Of a stretch of 64,000 bases of DNA, positions 45,552 through 53,436 are shown piece after piece. The translations under genes and the position numbers were made by a program. Numbering within the stretch: the first letter of the stretch is position 1; each line of letters starts with the position of its first letter. The notes under the pieces are model-generated. The model was not told where the DNA came from. It saw only the letters and a program-made list of their open reading frames with translations, and ran no database searches. The stretch is from Cyanobium sp. Cruz-8D1 (GTDB lineage: Bacteria > Cyanobacteriota > Cyanobacteriia > PCC-6307 > Cyanobiaceae). The stretch lies in assembly GCF_024345975.1 (NCBI RefSeq), contig NZ_JAGQCD010000015.1, positions 18,819 to 82,818 of the forward strand, read 5' to 3'.

Positions 45552-46740
45552 ACTCGCCAAACAGAAGTCGATTCAAGTCTTCCAGCAGACTCAGGCCCAT
45601 TGGAGGTCTCAGATTCGACGGCCGAACCTTCTGGGATGGTTAAAGAGGCGTTCCCTCTTGCAGTTGGTTCTTGTACCAGTGATGTTGGGAGGCATCTATT
45701 TCTTTGCGGTAGCGCGTGACCGTTATGCGGTGGAGTCAAGCTACGTCGTACGCCGTTCCGCCGAAGATATTTCACTGGGCGGCGGTGCCACCAGTGGGCT
45801 TGCAGGTTTGCTGGCCGGTTCCAGCCAGAATTCGCTGGAGGATGCACGTTACCTACGCACCTACCTCACATCTCCGCAGGTTCTGGAGGATTTGCTCAAA
45901 ACCTATGATTTCGATGCTGCCTACGCCCAGCTGCCGCCTGATTGGATGGCTGGGTTGCCCAGTGGAGCCAATCGCCAGAGTCGACTCAAATTTTTCCAGA
46001 AGCAGGTACAGGTGCAGCTTGATGAAGTCTCTGGTGTGATCACTCTCACGACCGTGGGCTTGTCACCTAAGGCGGCGTACCAGCTCAATCAGTTCCTGCT
46101 GAAACAGAGTGAGCAGTTTGTCAATCGCTTGAACCAGAGGATCGGGGAGGCACAACTGCAGTTTGCCCGCAAGGAGTTGGCCAGTTCCCAATCACAGTTG
46201 AATAAGGCCAAGCAGCGCCTGCTCACTTTTCAGAGCGCCACGGAAGTGATTGATCCCAAAGTAGAGGCAGGGATTGTTGCGAATTCTGTCGGTGGGCTTG
46301 AAATGAAGCTTGCTGAATTGAAGTTGCAACGTTTTACGCTTGAACAGCAATTCAAAAGTCCGGATGAGCCCGACCTTCTGGCTGTTAAGGATCAGATTGC
46401 CGAATTGCAACGGCTGATTGATTCTGAGCGTAAGGGTTTGGTTTCACGCCAAGGATCAGGTCGAAATCTGAACCGGAAAGCAGCCGATATGCTTCAGTAC
46501 CAGTCGGCAGTCGACTTTGCCGCTGACTTGTATAAAACGGCGCTTGTTTCGGCTGAAAAAGCGCGAGTGGACACCCAGCGTCAACAGAAGTTCATGGCGA
46601 TTCTCTCGGCACCGCTCCTGCCCGATTCGCCTGCATTCAATTGGCGTCTCCGTGGATTCTTTACGGTTGCCGCACTCGCCTTAGTCAGCTTGAGTTTGGG
46701 TAAGTTTGTTCTCGGCGTTCAAGACAGCCACCGTGAGTAG
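45541..46740 (+). CDS. kpsE: Capsule export inner-membrane protein (KpsE/PCP-3 family)
   Basis: 399 aa from the ATG at 45541, which overlaps the kpsT end by 11 bp. One membrane helix lies near the N-terminus (LVLVPVMLGGIYFFAVA), a long periplasmic part contains coiled-coil helices (FARKELASSQSQLNKAKQRLL ... QIAELQRLIDSER), and a second helix is near the C-terminus (GFFTVAALALVSLSL). It links the ABC exporter to the outer-membrane channel. The stop overlaps the GTG start of the next gene by 8 bp. Confidence 0.9.
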   Translation: MQRELAKQKSIQVFQQTQAHWRSQIRRPNLLGWLKRRSLLQLVLVPVMLGGIYFFAVARDRYAVESSYVVRRSAEDISLGGGATSGLAGLLAGSSQNSLEDARYLRTYLTSPQVLEDLLKTYDFDAAYAQLPPDWMAGLPSGANRQSRLKFFQKQVQVQLDEVSGVITLTTVGLSPKAAYQLNQFLLKQSEQFVNRLNQRIGEAQLQFARKELASSQSQLNKAKQRLLTFQSATEVIDPKVEAGIVANSVGGLEMKLAELKLQRFTLEQQFKSPDEPDLLAVKDQIAELQRLIDSERKGLVSRQGSGRNLNRKAADMLQYQSAVDFAADLYKTALVSAEKARVDTQRQQKFMAILSAPLLPDSPAFNWRLRGFFTVAALALVSLSLGKFVLGVQDSHRE

Positions 46741-48769
46741 GCGGATCTTGGCCCGACTTCCGTTCAGCTCCGGACGTCAGTGGCGCCGCAAGACGCTTGC
46801 TTTGGTTTTCAGTCGCTGGAAGCCATTGCATGGTCGATGGTCGGAATCGTCTGATTCCCCTGTTTGGCTCAGTGACACGGCCTTATCGCCAGGTTGGTAC
46901 CGAGTTGGGTTGTTGCTGCAGGGACCCCAACACAGATTCCGGATTGATCTTCGCCGTGGGGAGGAGCCTTTCGTGCAGACTCTTTTGGTCACCAACGGTG
47001 TGGAGCGTCGTCGTCTGGTTCGGATTCCCAGTCGAGGCAGCCAGCACCTGCAGCTTCGTTTCTTACACCTTGAGGGCGATCTTGAGAGGTTGCAGGTGCG
47101 GTATCAGCCATTATTCTCGCCCAGAGCCCGCTATCGGGTGGCCCGTCATCTACGCACCCGCCATGATCTCTATGGCCGGGTCATAGGCAGTAATCGCCAG
47201 CGTAGCCATACGCGTCAATGGTTCGACTACAACGCCTTGCTCGCCCGCCGCTCCTTGCATGCCCATGGTTACAGCGCTTGGATGGAGCGAGTGGAGGCTT
47301 CCCAGCGGCGAGCATTGCAACTGACTGCTGCGCCTACGGCTCGGAGCGGTGCTGAGCCAAGGCTGCAGGTGTGGCCTTCGGAGTGCACAGATCAGACCGA
47401 CTGGTGGGTGGTGCTGGAAGAGGGCGATCGCTTAGCTCCCCATGCGAATGAACGCCTTCGCCAGCTGCTTCGTGAGGTGCCTGGAGCTGAACTTATTTAT
47501 GCCGACAGCGATCTCATTTCCGCGCAGGGAGTTCGGCATAGCGCTCAATGGAAACCAGCCTGGAATCCCGATCTGCTGTTGGCTGACCCCCATTACAGCC
47601 GCTGCTTCTGGGTGCGGGCGGATCGGTTGGACGTGGCTTTGCAACGGCTGGTTGTAGCCGGTGAACCGGCAACACCCTATGGCCTGCTGCTGGAGTTGTC
47701 CTGTGTCTGCCAGGCCGAACATATCTGGCATTGGCCAGAGGTACTGAGCCACCATCGGCCTGTTTGCCGTGGAGGCGATGGCACGGCGGCCTTGGTGCGG
47801 CGGCACCTGCAGCGTCAGGGCTCCCAGGTTGTGGTCGAGCCTCGGATTGGCGGAGGCCATCGACTGGTTTGGGCTTTGCCTGAACGCTCCGTGTGCGTGA
47901 GTGTGATTGTGCCCACCCGCGATCGGCTGGAATTGCTGGCTGCCTGCCTGCACTCCCTGGAGGCCACAGCTGGCAGCCGCCTGGATCTCGAGCTTCTGGT
48001 GGTGGATAACGGCAGCCAGGAGCCAGCCACACTGGCCTACCTCGCGGAGCTTGAGGTCAGTGGCCGGGCGAGGGTGTTGCGTTGCCCAGGGCCTTTCAAC
48101 TTCTCGGCTCTGAACAATGCGGCGGCCGCGGTGGCTCGTGGTGAATTGTTGTTGCTGCTGAACAATGACATCGAGGCCCAGGAGCCGGGGTGGCTGGCGA
48201 CGATGGCGGGCCAGGCCCTGCGGGAGGAGATCGGCTGCGTGGGGGCCCAGCTTCTCTATCCCGACGGATCGTTACAACATGCGGGCGTGATTCTGGGCAT
48301 TGGTGGCGTCGCTGGCCACAGCCACAAGTATCAGTCGGCCTCGGAGCCTGGCCATCAGCTGCGTGTCCAGCTCAGTCAGAATCTCAGTGCGGTGACCGGT
48401 GCTGTTCTGATGATCCGTCGTGGGTTGTTTCAGAAGCTGGGGGGTTTGGATGCCGAACAGCTGCACGTGTCATACAACGACCTCGATCTCTGCTTACGGG
48501 CCATGGCCGCAGGTTACCGAAATGTGTATTGTGCTGAGGCAGTGCTGGTGCACCACGAATCCCGCAGCCGAGGTGCTCCGATCACTCCGGAGGCCTTCAA
48601 CCAGTGGCAGAAGGAGAGGGAAGTGATGCAGCAACGTTGGGGAGTGATTCTCAATGCAGATCCCCATTACCATCCCCAGCTCAGCCTTCGTGAGGAGAAC
48701 TTCTCCTTGCGCCTGGATGGTCCAGTTCCCAGGTTGCGGAGCGTTCACTCTGCGCGGGAGGTGATGTGA
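46733..48769 (+). CDS. Large GT2 family glycosyltransferase
   Basis: About 678 aa from the GTG at 46733 (the frame is open nine codons further into kpsE). The C-terminal GT-A domain begins at VCVSVIVPTRDRLELLAACL, with VVDNGSQEP, the LLNNDIEAQEPGWL metal-binding region (NND in place of DxD), and HAGVILGIGGVAGH ... YNDLDLCLRAMAAGYRNVY, typical of rhamnosyl- and mixed-function GT2 enzymes. The N-terminal ~370 residues contain an accessory region with a second, poorly conserved GT-A-like segment (WWVVLEEGDRLAPHA...ELIYADSDLI), so two GT domains are possible. Substrates unknown. Confidence 0.85.
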   Translation: MSRRILARLPFSSGRQWRRKTLALVFSRWKPLHGRWSESSDSPVWLSDTALSPGWYRVGLLLQGPQHRFRIDLRRGEEPFVQTLLVTNGVERRRLVRIPSRGSQHLQLRFLHLEGDLERLQVRYQPLFSPRARYRVARHLRTRHDLYGRVIGSNRQRSHTRQWFDYNALLARRSLHAHGYSAWMERVEASQRRALQLTAAPTARSGAEPRLQVWPSECTDQTDWWVVLEEGDRLAPHANERLRQLLREVPGAELIYADSDLISAQGVRHSAQWKPAWNPDLLLADPHYSRCFWVRADRLDVALQRLVVAGEPATPYGLLLELSCVCQAEHIWHWPEVLSHHRPVCRGGDGTAALVRRHLQRQGSQVVVEPRIGGGHRLVWALPERSVCVSVIVPTRDRLELLAACLHSLEATAGSRLDLELLVVDNGSQEPATLAYLAELEVSGRARVLRCPGPFNFSALNNAAAAVARGELLLLLNNDIEAQEPGWLATMAGQALREEIGCVGAQLLYPDGSLQHAGVILGIGGVAGHSHKYQSASEPGHQLRVQLSQNLSAVTGAVLMIRRGLFQKLGGLDAEQLHVSYNDLDLCLRAMAAGYRNVYCAEAVLVHHESRSRGAPITPEAFNQWQKEREVMQQRWGVILNADPHYHPQLSLREENFSLRLDGPVPRLRSVHSAREVM

Positions 48770-49647
48770 TGGGGTTGGATCTGGCCAGCAGGCCACTGAT
48801 CGACCTGCCTGATGTGGCTCACCAGGTGGCCGCCGGGGCGTTTGGTCCTTATGGGGAGCAGGCCCTGCAGATGGCGGAGCAGGGATTTTGCCTGCTGGAT
48901 CTGGCCGATGACTGGTTCCGTGAGCGGGCCAGCGTGATTCGGGCCTCCTTGGAGTCCCAGTTTGACCTGGACGGCTGGAGAAACGGAACGGCTGCCGAAC
49001 TGCGTCTTCAGGATGGCTGGAAACAGTGCGCCTCTGTGCGGGAGCTGGCGCTGCATAGGGTGGTGTTGGAGCTGCTCCGCTTCCTCTATGGACGTGAACC
49101 CTTCTGCTTCCAAACGTTGAATTTTCCGGTGGGCAGCCAGCAGCACTTCCACAGCGATGCCGTTCACTTTCATAGTTATCCCTATGGGTTCATGTGCGGT
49201 GTGTGGATGGCGCTTGAAACGATTAAGGCCGATGCTGGACCACTGGTGTATTACCCCGGCAGCCATCGCCTGCCCTATCGCAGTTCCGAATCGGAGGGAT
49301 TTCGTCCGGAGGTTGTGGCGGCTGAACGCCACCCCCAGCGCTTATTTGAACCGATCTGGCAACGGGAGGTGCAGCAACATGGTTTGAAGCCCAAAACCTA
49401 CCTGCCACGCCTGGGTGAAGTGCTCATCTGGCACGCCAATCTGCTGCACGGCGGGCTGCCGGTGAAAAATCGCAAGCGAACCCGCTGGAGCCAGGTGAAC
49501 CATTTCTTCTTTGCGGATTGTTTATACACCACACCAATGCATAGTTTCGAATTCTCCGCTGGAGGTGCCTGTTTGCGGCAGCCTCACGATGTGGCCACAG
49601 GTGAGCCCAGAGGCGGCTGCACCCAAGGCATAATGGTTCCGCATTGA
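48769..49647 (+). CDS. Phytanoyl-CoA dioxygenase (PhyH) family protein
   Basis: About 292 aa from the ATG at 48769; a GTG one codon earlier is also possible and both have GGGAGG upstream. The iron facial triad is visible as HFHSDAVHF (His-x-Asp) and the distal HANLLHGG, with the 2-oxoglutarate-binding Arg probably in KRTRWSQVNHFF. AGPLVYYPGSH is the family's conserved strand. Members hydroxylate lipids or small molecules using Fe(II) and 2-oxoglutarate. In this locus it may hydroxylate the lipid module's product or a sugar; there is no direct evidence for either. Confidence 0.85.
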   Translation: MGLDLASRPLIDLPDVAHQVAAGAFGPYGEQALQMAEQGFCLLDLADDWFRERASVIRASLESQFDLDGWRNGTAAELRLQDGWKQCASVRELALHRVVLELLRFLYGREPFCFQTLNFPVGSQQHFHSDAVHFHSYPYGFMCGVWMALETIKADAGPLVYYPGSHRLPYRSSESEGFRPEVVAAERHPQRLFEPIWQREVQQHGLKPKTYLPRLGEVLIWHANLLHGGLPVKNRKRTRWSQVNHFFFADCLYTTPMHSFEFSAGGACLRQPHDVATGEPRGGCTQGIMVPH

Positions 49648-49663
49648 TGCACGAGGAGTTCCG

Positions 49664-50614
49664 TTGTTTCGCCGTCGCCGCTCCAAGACTAAGCATGCCG
49701 GCGGCATCGATACAATCACGCCGGGCCTGATTGGCGGTTGGGTTCATTGTTCAGACGCGCCTCTTTCAGAGGTGCGCTTGCTGGTGGGGCCCAATCTGCT
49801 GGCTCAGGCCCTGATCAATCAGCCACGGCAGGATGCCTGCCAGAAGCTGGCGGTCCAAGGGACTTTTGGCTTCCAGCTGGAGCTCAGTGGCGATCTCCCA
49901 GCCGTGGCTTTTGAGGAGGCCCCTCGTGTGCTGGCCCTCTCTGTCGATGGAGGTGTCAGCGTGGAGCTGACCTTCCTGCCGCACCCTGCCACCACCGTGG
50001 AGCGTCTTCAGCAGGTGCTCGCCCCACAGGTGCGCGGCGCTGTTGGCCATTTTGATGGGCTGAGTCCTGATGGCGACGCCCTCCTCGGCTGGGCGTACCG
50101 GCGCGGCCAAGCCATCGGCCAGTCGATTGAAGTTTGGTTGCATTCGGCGGGTCTCCCACCGGTGACGCTGCGATGTGACCGTTACAGGCCTGGCATGGGC
50201 GCCGAGGGCTATCCCGAGCACTGTGGATTTCAGATCGAACTGCAGCAGCTGCCACCTGCCTGGGACGGGCAGGAGGTTCAGGTTTATTTTGATGTGGATG
50301 GGCAGATTCCGCTTCCGGGAGCAGGCCTAGTGTGGCTGCCGGGTTCCGGATCAGCTCTGGCACCTGCCGAGGCTCAGCTGATGCATCCCACATCAGGCTC
50401 TCCTTATACCGCCTCGATGGCGAATGCACCGGTGGAGCTGCAGCAGTCCTGGCAGGCCTTGGAGCAGTTTCGGCAATTTCTGGATGGCCTGGAGGCCCAG
50501 GTGTGTCGGGCCGAGGAGGCGCAGCAGCTGGTGCGTGAGTGCCAGGCTCTGGAGGCGGGCCGACCGCCCCGCAAGCGTGATCGGTTGCTGCGGATGCTGG
50601 GTCTGCGGGTTTGA
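49664..50614 (+). CDS. Protein with two copies of a GW-type accessory domain and a coiled-coil tail
   Basis: 316 aa. The start is a TTG with GAGGAG six bases before it. Two repeats of one domain are visible: residues ~13-80 (GLIGGWVHCSD...GFQLEL) and ~128-200 (HFDGLSPDGDALLGWAYRRG...CGFQIEL). Each begins with a GW-containing turn and ends with a G-F-x-hydrophobic-E-L strand. The same domain ends the sulfotransferase at 34.6 kb. The C-terminal ~70 residues form a helix rich in Gln/Glu (VELQQSWQALEQFRQFL) and end in RKRDRLLRMLGLRV. I do not know a function; it may be a scaffold or recognition protein of the locus. Confidence 0.6.
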   Translation: MFRRRRSKTKHAGGIDTITPGLIGGWVHCSDAPLSEVRLLVGPNLLAQALINQPRQDACQKLAVQGTFGFQLELSGDLPAVAFEEAPRVLALSVDGGVSVELTFLPHPATTVERLQQVLAPQVRGAVGHFDGLSPDGDALLGWAYRRGQAIGQSIEVWLHSAGLPPVTLRCDRYRPGMGAEGYPEHCGFQIELQQLPPAWDGQEVQVYFDVDGQIPLPGAGLVWLPGSGSALAPAEAQLMHPTSGSPYTASMANAPVELQQSWQALEQFRQFLDGLEAQVCRAEEAQQLVRECQALEAGRPPRKRDRLLRMLGLRV

Positions 50615-50668
50615 GTGGCAGGAAGGAGTGCCGCCAAGCCAACTCCCCGCCCTTTGGGCAGAGTGGTT

Positions 50669-52690
50669 TCAAAGCCCAGCCTGGAGCCGGATCATGCGTC
50701 CCAGCAGGCCCATGGCTCGCGTGTTCTCCTGAGCCTGAGCTTGGCATAACTTGTCTCCTGCACTCGCGCGCAGGAAGTAGTGCTCCAGTTCCTCCTGGAC
50801 CTGATGGAGCTGCAGCAAGGTGCTCTTGTTCTCTGCCTGGACCTGCAGAAGTGATTCGGCCTGGCTGGCGAGTTGCTGCTCAAGGTCGATGGCCTGCTGT
50901 CTAGCGTCTGTGTGCTGCTGGCTGGCCGTTTCGGCCTTGTCTTTCCAGCGAGCTGCTTCGACTTCCAGCGCCTGAAGCTGGCCTGCCTGTTGTTCGCCTT
51001 TGGCCTGAGCCAGATGCAACGCGTCACGCTGAGTGGCGAGCTGCTGCTTGAGGTCGGCACTGGCCTCGAGAGCTGCATCGCGGTCCTGGCTGATGGCAGC
51101 CTGCTCTCGCCTCAGCTGGGTCTGTTGGGCTTCAAGCTTCTGCAGCTGATCGTCTTGCTCGCGATTCTTCAGGAAGTAGCTCTCCAGTTCCTCCTGGATC
51201 TGATGGAACTGCAGCAAGGTGCTCTTGTTGTCTTCCTGGACCTCCAGAAGTGATTCGGCCTGGCTGGCGAGTTGCTGCTCAAGGTCGATGGCCTGCTGCC
51301 TAGCGTCTGTGTGCTGCTGGCTGGCCGTTTCGGCCTTATCTTTCCAACGAGCTGCTTCGGCTTCCAGCACCTGAAGATGGCCTGCCTGTTGTTCGCCTTT
51401 GGCCTGAGCCAGATGCAACGCGTCACGCTGAGTGGCGAGCTGCTGCTTGAGGTCGGCACTGGCCTCGAGAGCTGCATCGCGGGCCTGGCTGGTGGCGGCC
51501 TGCTCTCGCCTCAGCTCGGTCAGCTGTCCTTCCAGCTTCTGTAGCTGATCGTCTTGCTCGCGATTCTTCAGGAAGTAGCTCTCCAGTTCCTCCTGGACCT
51601 GATGGAGCTGCAGCAAGGTGCTCTTGTTCTCTGCCTGGACCTGCAGAAGTGATTCGGCCTGGCTGGCGAGTTGCTGCTCAAGGTCGATGGCCTGCTGTCT
51701 AGCGGCTGTGTGCTGCTGGCTGGCCGTTTCGGCCTTGTCTTTCCAGCGAGCTGCTTCGGCACACTGAGTGGCGAGCTGCTGCTTGAGGTCGGCACTGGCC
51801 TCGAGAGCTGCATCGCGGTCCTGGCTGATGGCAGCCTGCTCTCGCCTCAGCTCGGTCAGCTGTCCTTCCAGCTTCTGCAGCTGCTGGTCCTGCTCGTGAT
51901 TCTTCAGGCAGTAGCTCTCCAGTTCCTCCTGGATCTGATGGAACTGCAGCAAGGTGCTCTTGTTGTCTTCCTGGACCTCCAGAAGTGATTCGGCCTGGCT
52001 GGCGAGTTGCTGGCTGAGCTCGTCGGCCCCTTGAACTGCCGCGTTTTTCTCATGCGTCAGAACGTCCTTTTCGCCCTTGAGATCGGCCACCTCTCCTGCG
52101 AGCCGGTTTGCCGTGGCTGCCTGCTCTGCCACCTGCCACCAGTCCTCCAGCAGGGTCGCGCCGTCGGCATTGTCGTCGAGACGGGCAATGTAGTTACTAT
52201 CGGGACGGGTTCCAGCCAGTTCGGCCTGCAGTTCCAGGTCGAGGTAGGCCTCCAGGGCATCGGATTGCAGCTCCAAGAGCCTGCGCGTCACCACTGCCGA
52301 CAGCGCATCCATGGCTGGCGGAGGCGTGTCGAGAGTGGGGCAATCGGCTTGGCCATGGAGCCAGGCCAGCAACTCGTCGGCGTTGAGCTGGCGCAGTCGC
52401 CAGGCGCTGATCAGCCGGGTGCCACTCCGCAACTGGGACAGGCGGCGGTAGTCCTTTGCCAGTGCCTGGGTGCCAGGGGCTGGCTGGCCCCGTTGACGCC
52501 AGAGACTGAGAACGGCATCCGGAGTGTCGTAGACCAGCAGGTCGATCGACACCTCGCCGTTGGCGGCCGCTGGCCGCAGGCCCGCTACCCCCAGGCGCTC
52601 TTCTAGAGATGGTTCCAAGGGGAAAGGGGAAAACCAGTGGAGCACGGAAGTCCCGCCACAATCCCTAGAACTTAAGTTGGTGAGGCCCAT
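50669..52690 (-). CDS. Long coiled-coil protein with tandem 133/112-residue repeats
   Basis: About 673 aa from the ATG at 52690. Residues 1-190 form a folded N-terminal domain of unknown type (LGVAGLRPAAANGEVSIDLLVYDTPDA ... LLAWLHGQADCP). From about residue 215 the protein is one continuous Gln/Glu/Ala coiled coil made of four units that begin QQLASQAESLL. The units are 112, 133 and 133 residues long plus a shorter last one; all full units are whole numbers of heptads (16 and 19). It faces the next gene head-to-head with only 11 bp between starts. Neither gene leaves room for a normal promoter there, so one start may be wrong. Confidence 0.75.
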   Translation of the reverse strand: MGLTNLSSRDCGGTSVLHWFSPFPLEPSLEERLGVAGLRPAAANGEVSIDLLVYDTPDAVLSLWRQRGQPAPGTQALAKDYRRLSQLRSGTRLISAWRLRQLNADELLAWLHGQADCPTLDTPPPAMDALSAVVTRRLLELQSDALEAYLDLELQAELAGTRPDSNYIARLDDNADGATLLEDWWQVAEQAATANRLAGEVADLKGEKDVLTHEKNAAVQGADELSQQLASQAESLLEVQEDNKSTLLQFHQIQEELESYCLKNHEQDQQLQKLEGQLTELRREQAAISQDRDAALEASADLKQQLATQCAEAARWKDKAETASQQHTAARQQAIDLEQQLASQAESLLQVQAENKSTLLQLHQVQEELESYFLKNREQDDQLQKLEGQLTELRREQAATSQARDAALEASADLKQQLATQRDALHLAQAKGEQQAGHLQVLEAEAARWKDKAETASQQHTDARQQAIDLEQQLASQAESLLEVQEDNKSTLLQFHQIQEELESYFLKNREQDDQLQKLEAQQTQLRREQAAISQDRDAALEASADLKQQLATQRDALHLAQAKGEQQAGQLQALEVEAARWKDKAETASQQHTDARQQAIDLEQQLASQAESLLQVQAENKSTLLQLHQVQEELEHYFLRASAGDKLCQAQAQENTRAMGLLGRMIRLQAGL
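50770..52011 (-). repeat. Tandem coding repeats, 399/399/336 bp
   Basis: The same DNA word (GTGATTCGGCC on the plus strand) recurs at 50851, 51250, 51649 and 51985, spacing 399, 399 and 336. The 63-bp difference is a three-heptad deletion in the N-terminal unit. Units alternate between an EVQEDN...FHQIQ form and a QVQAEN...LHQVQ form, so the array looks like a duplicated pair (AB-AB). Confidence 0.9.
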
Positions 52691-52701
52691 CGTGTCCCAC
52701 G

Positions 52702-53373
52702 GTGCCTGAAACGCCCTTGAACGTTGTGATCGGGGCACCCAGCCTGATCACCCAGCTGCCTGCAGGCCCCACCTTGCTGGTTGAAGCGGATGGGGAGCGG
52801 TTGGCAGCTTTGTCTGCTGCCCTGGAACATCGTCAACATCCACTCCGCTGGCATCAGGCCGTTCTAGCTGCCGAGGCAGATGCTGTCCTGACGTGGCATC
52901 GGTTCAGTGATCGCCGATTGGACGGCCCCCTTGGCCTGGAGGGGTGGCAACCCCACTACCCCAACGTGCAGTTGCTGGCGTCGCAGTCGCTGGCGGGGAC
53001 GCGGCTGGAATCCCTGCTGGAGGACTGGCCACAAGCGAAGGTCAGCTCCGTGACGTTCCAGCTTCTGGTGCGCCAAGGCGATCCACTGGCTGCTCTCCAG
53101 GGGGCCGGACCCTGGCTTAGGCGCCTTGAGCGGGTGGAGCTGCTGGGGCCCGTGGCTGTGCCGTTCTCGGGGGAGACGATGGACACCTGGCTGGTGATGC
53201 GAGGCTTCTGCCGGGAAGAGGGGCGGCAGGACGCCTGGCGGCGTGATCCACTGGCCACCCGACTTCTGGCGCTGGATGCGCTTCAGCAGGAGCGGGACCA
53301 GCTGGCTGAGCAGCTGACCCAGATAAGGCTAACAATCCTAACCATGGCCACCCAGCTGGATGCCCACCCATAG
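52702..53373 (+). CDS. Hypothetical protein, possibly a degenerate methyltransferase-like fold
   Basis: 223 aa from a GTG at 52702. The beginning NVVIGAPSLITQLPAGPTLLVEADGERLAAL resembles the first strands of a Rossmann methyltransferase (glycine turn, then an acidic residue ending strand 2), but the usual glycine-rich motif is not intact. The middle includes VTFQLLVRQGDPLAALQ and the end is a short coiled coil (LDALQQERDQLAEQLTQIRL) with the same Gln/Glu/Arg style as the neighbouring repeat proteins. I do not recognise a family. It lies between two coiled-coil genes on the other strand. Confidence 0.5.
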   Translation: MPETPLNVVIGAPSLITQLPAGPTLLVEADGERLAALSAALEHRQHPLRWHQAVLAAEADAVLTWHRFSDRRLDGPLGLEGWQPHYPNVQLLASQSLAGTRLESLLEDWPQAKVSSVTFQLLVRQGDPLAALQGAGPWLRRLERVELLGPVAVPFSGETMDTWLVMRGFCREEGRQDAWRRDPLATRLLALDALQQERDQLAEQLTQIRLTILTMATQLDAHP

Positions 53374-53436
53374 AGGCGCTGGGATCAAAGAGGAGTCAGT
53401 TTCATCGCAGCGTGGGGGTTGGCGGTGGCGGTTCCA

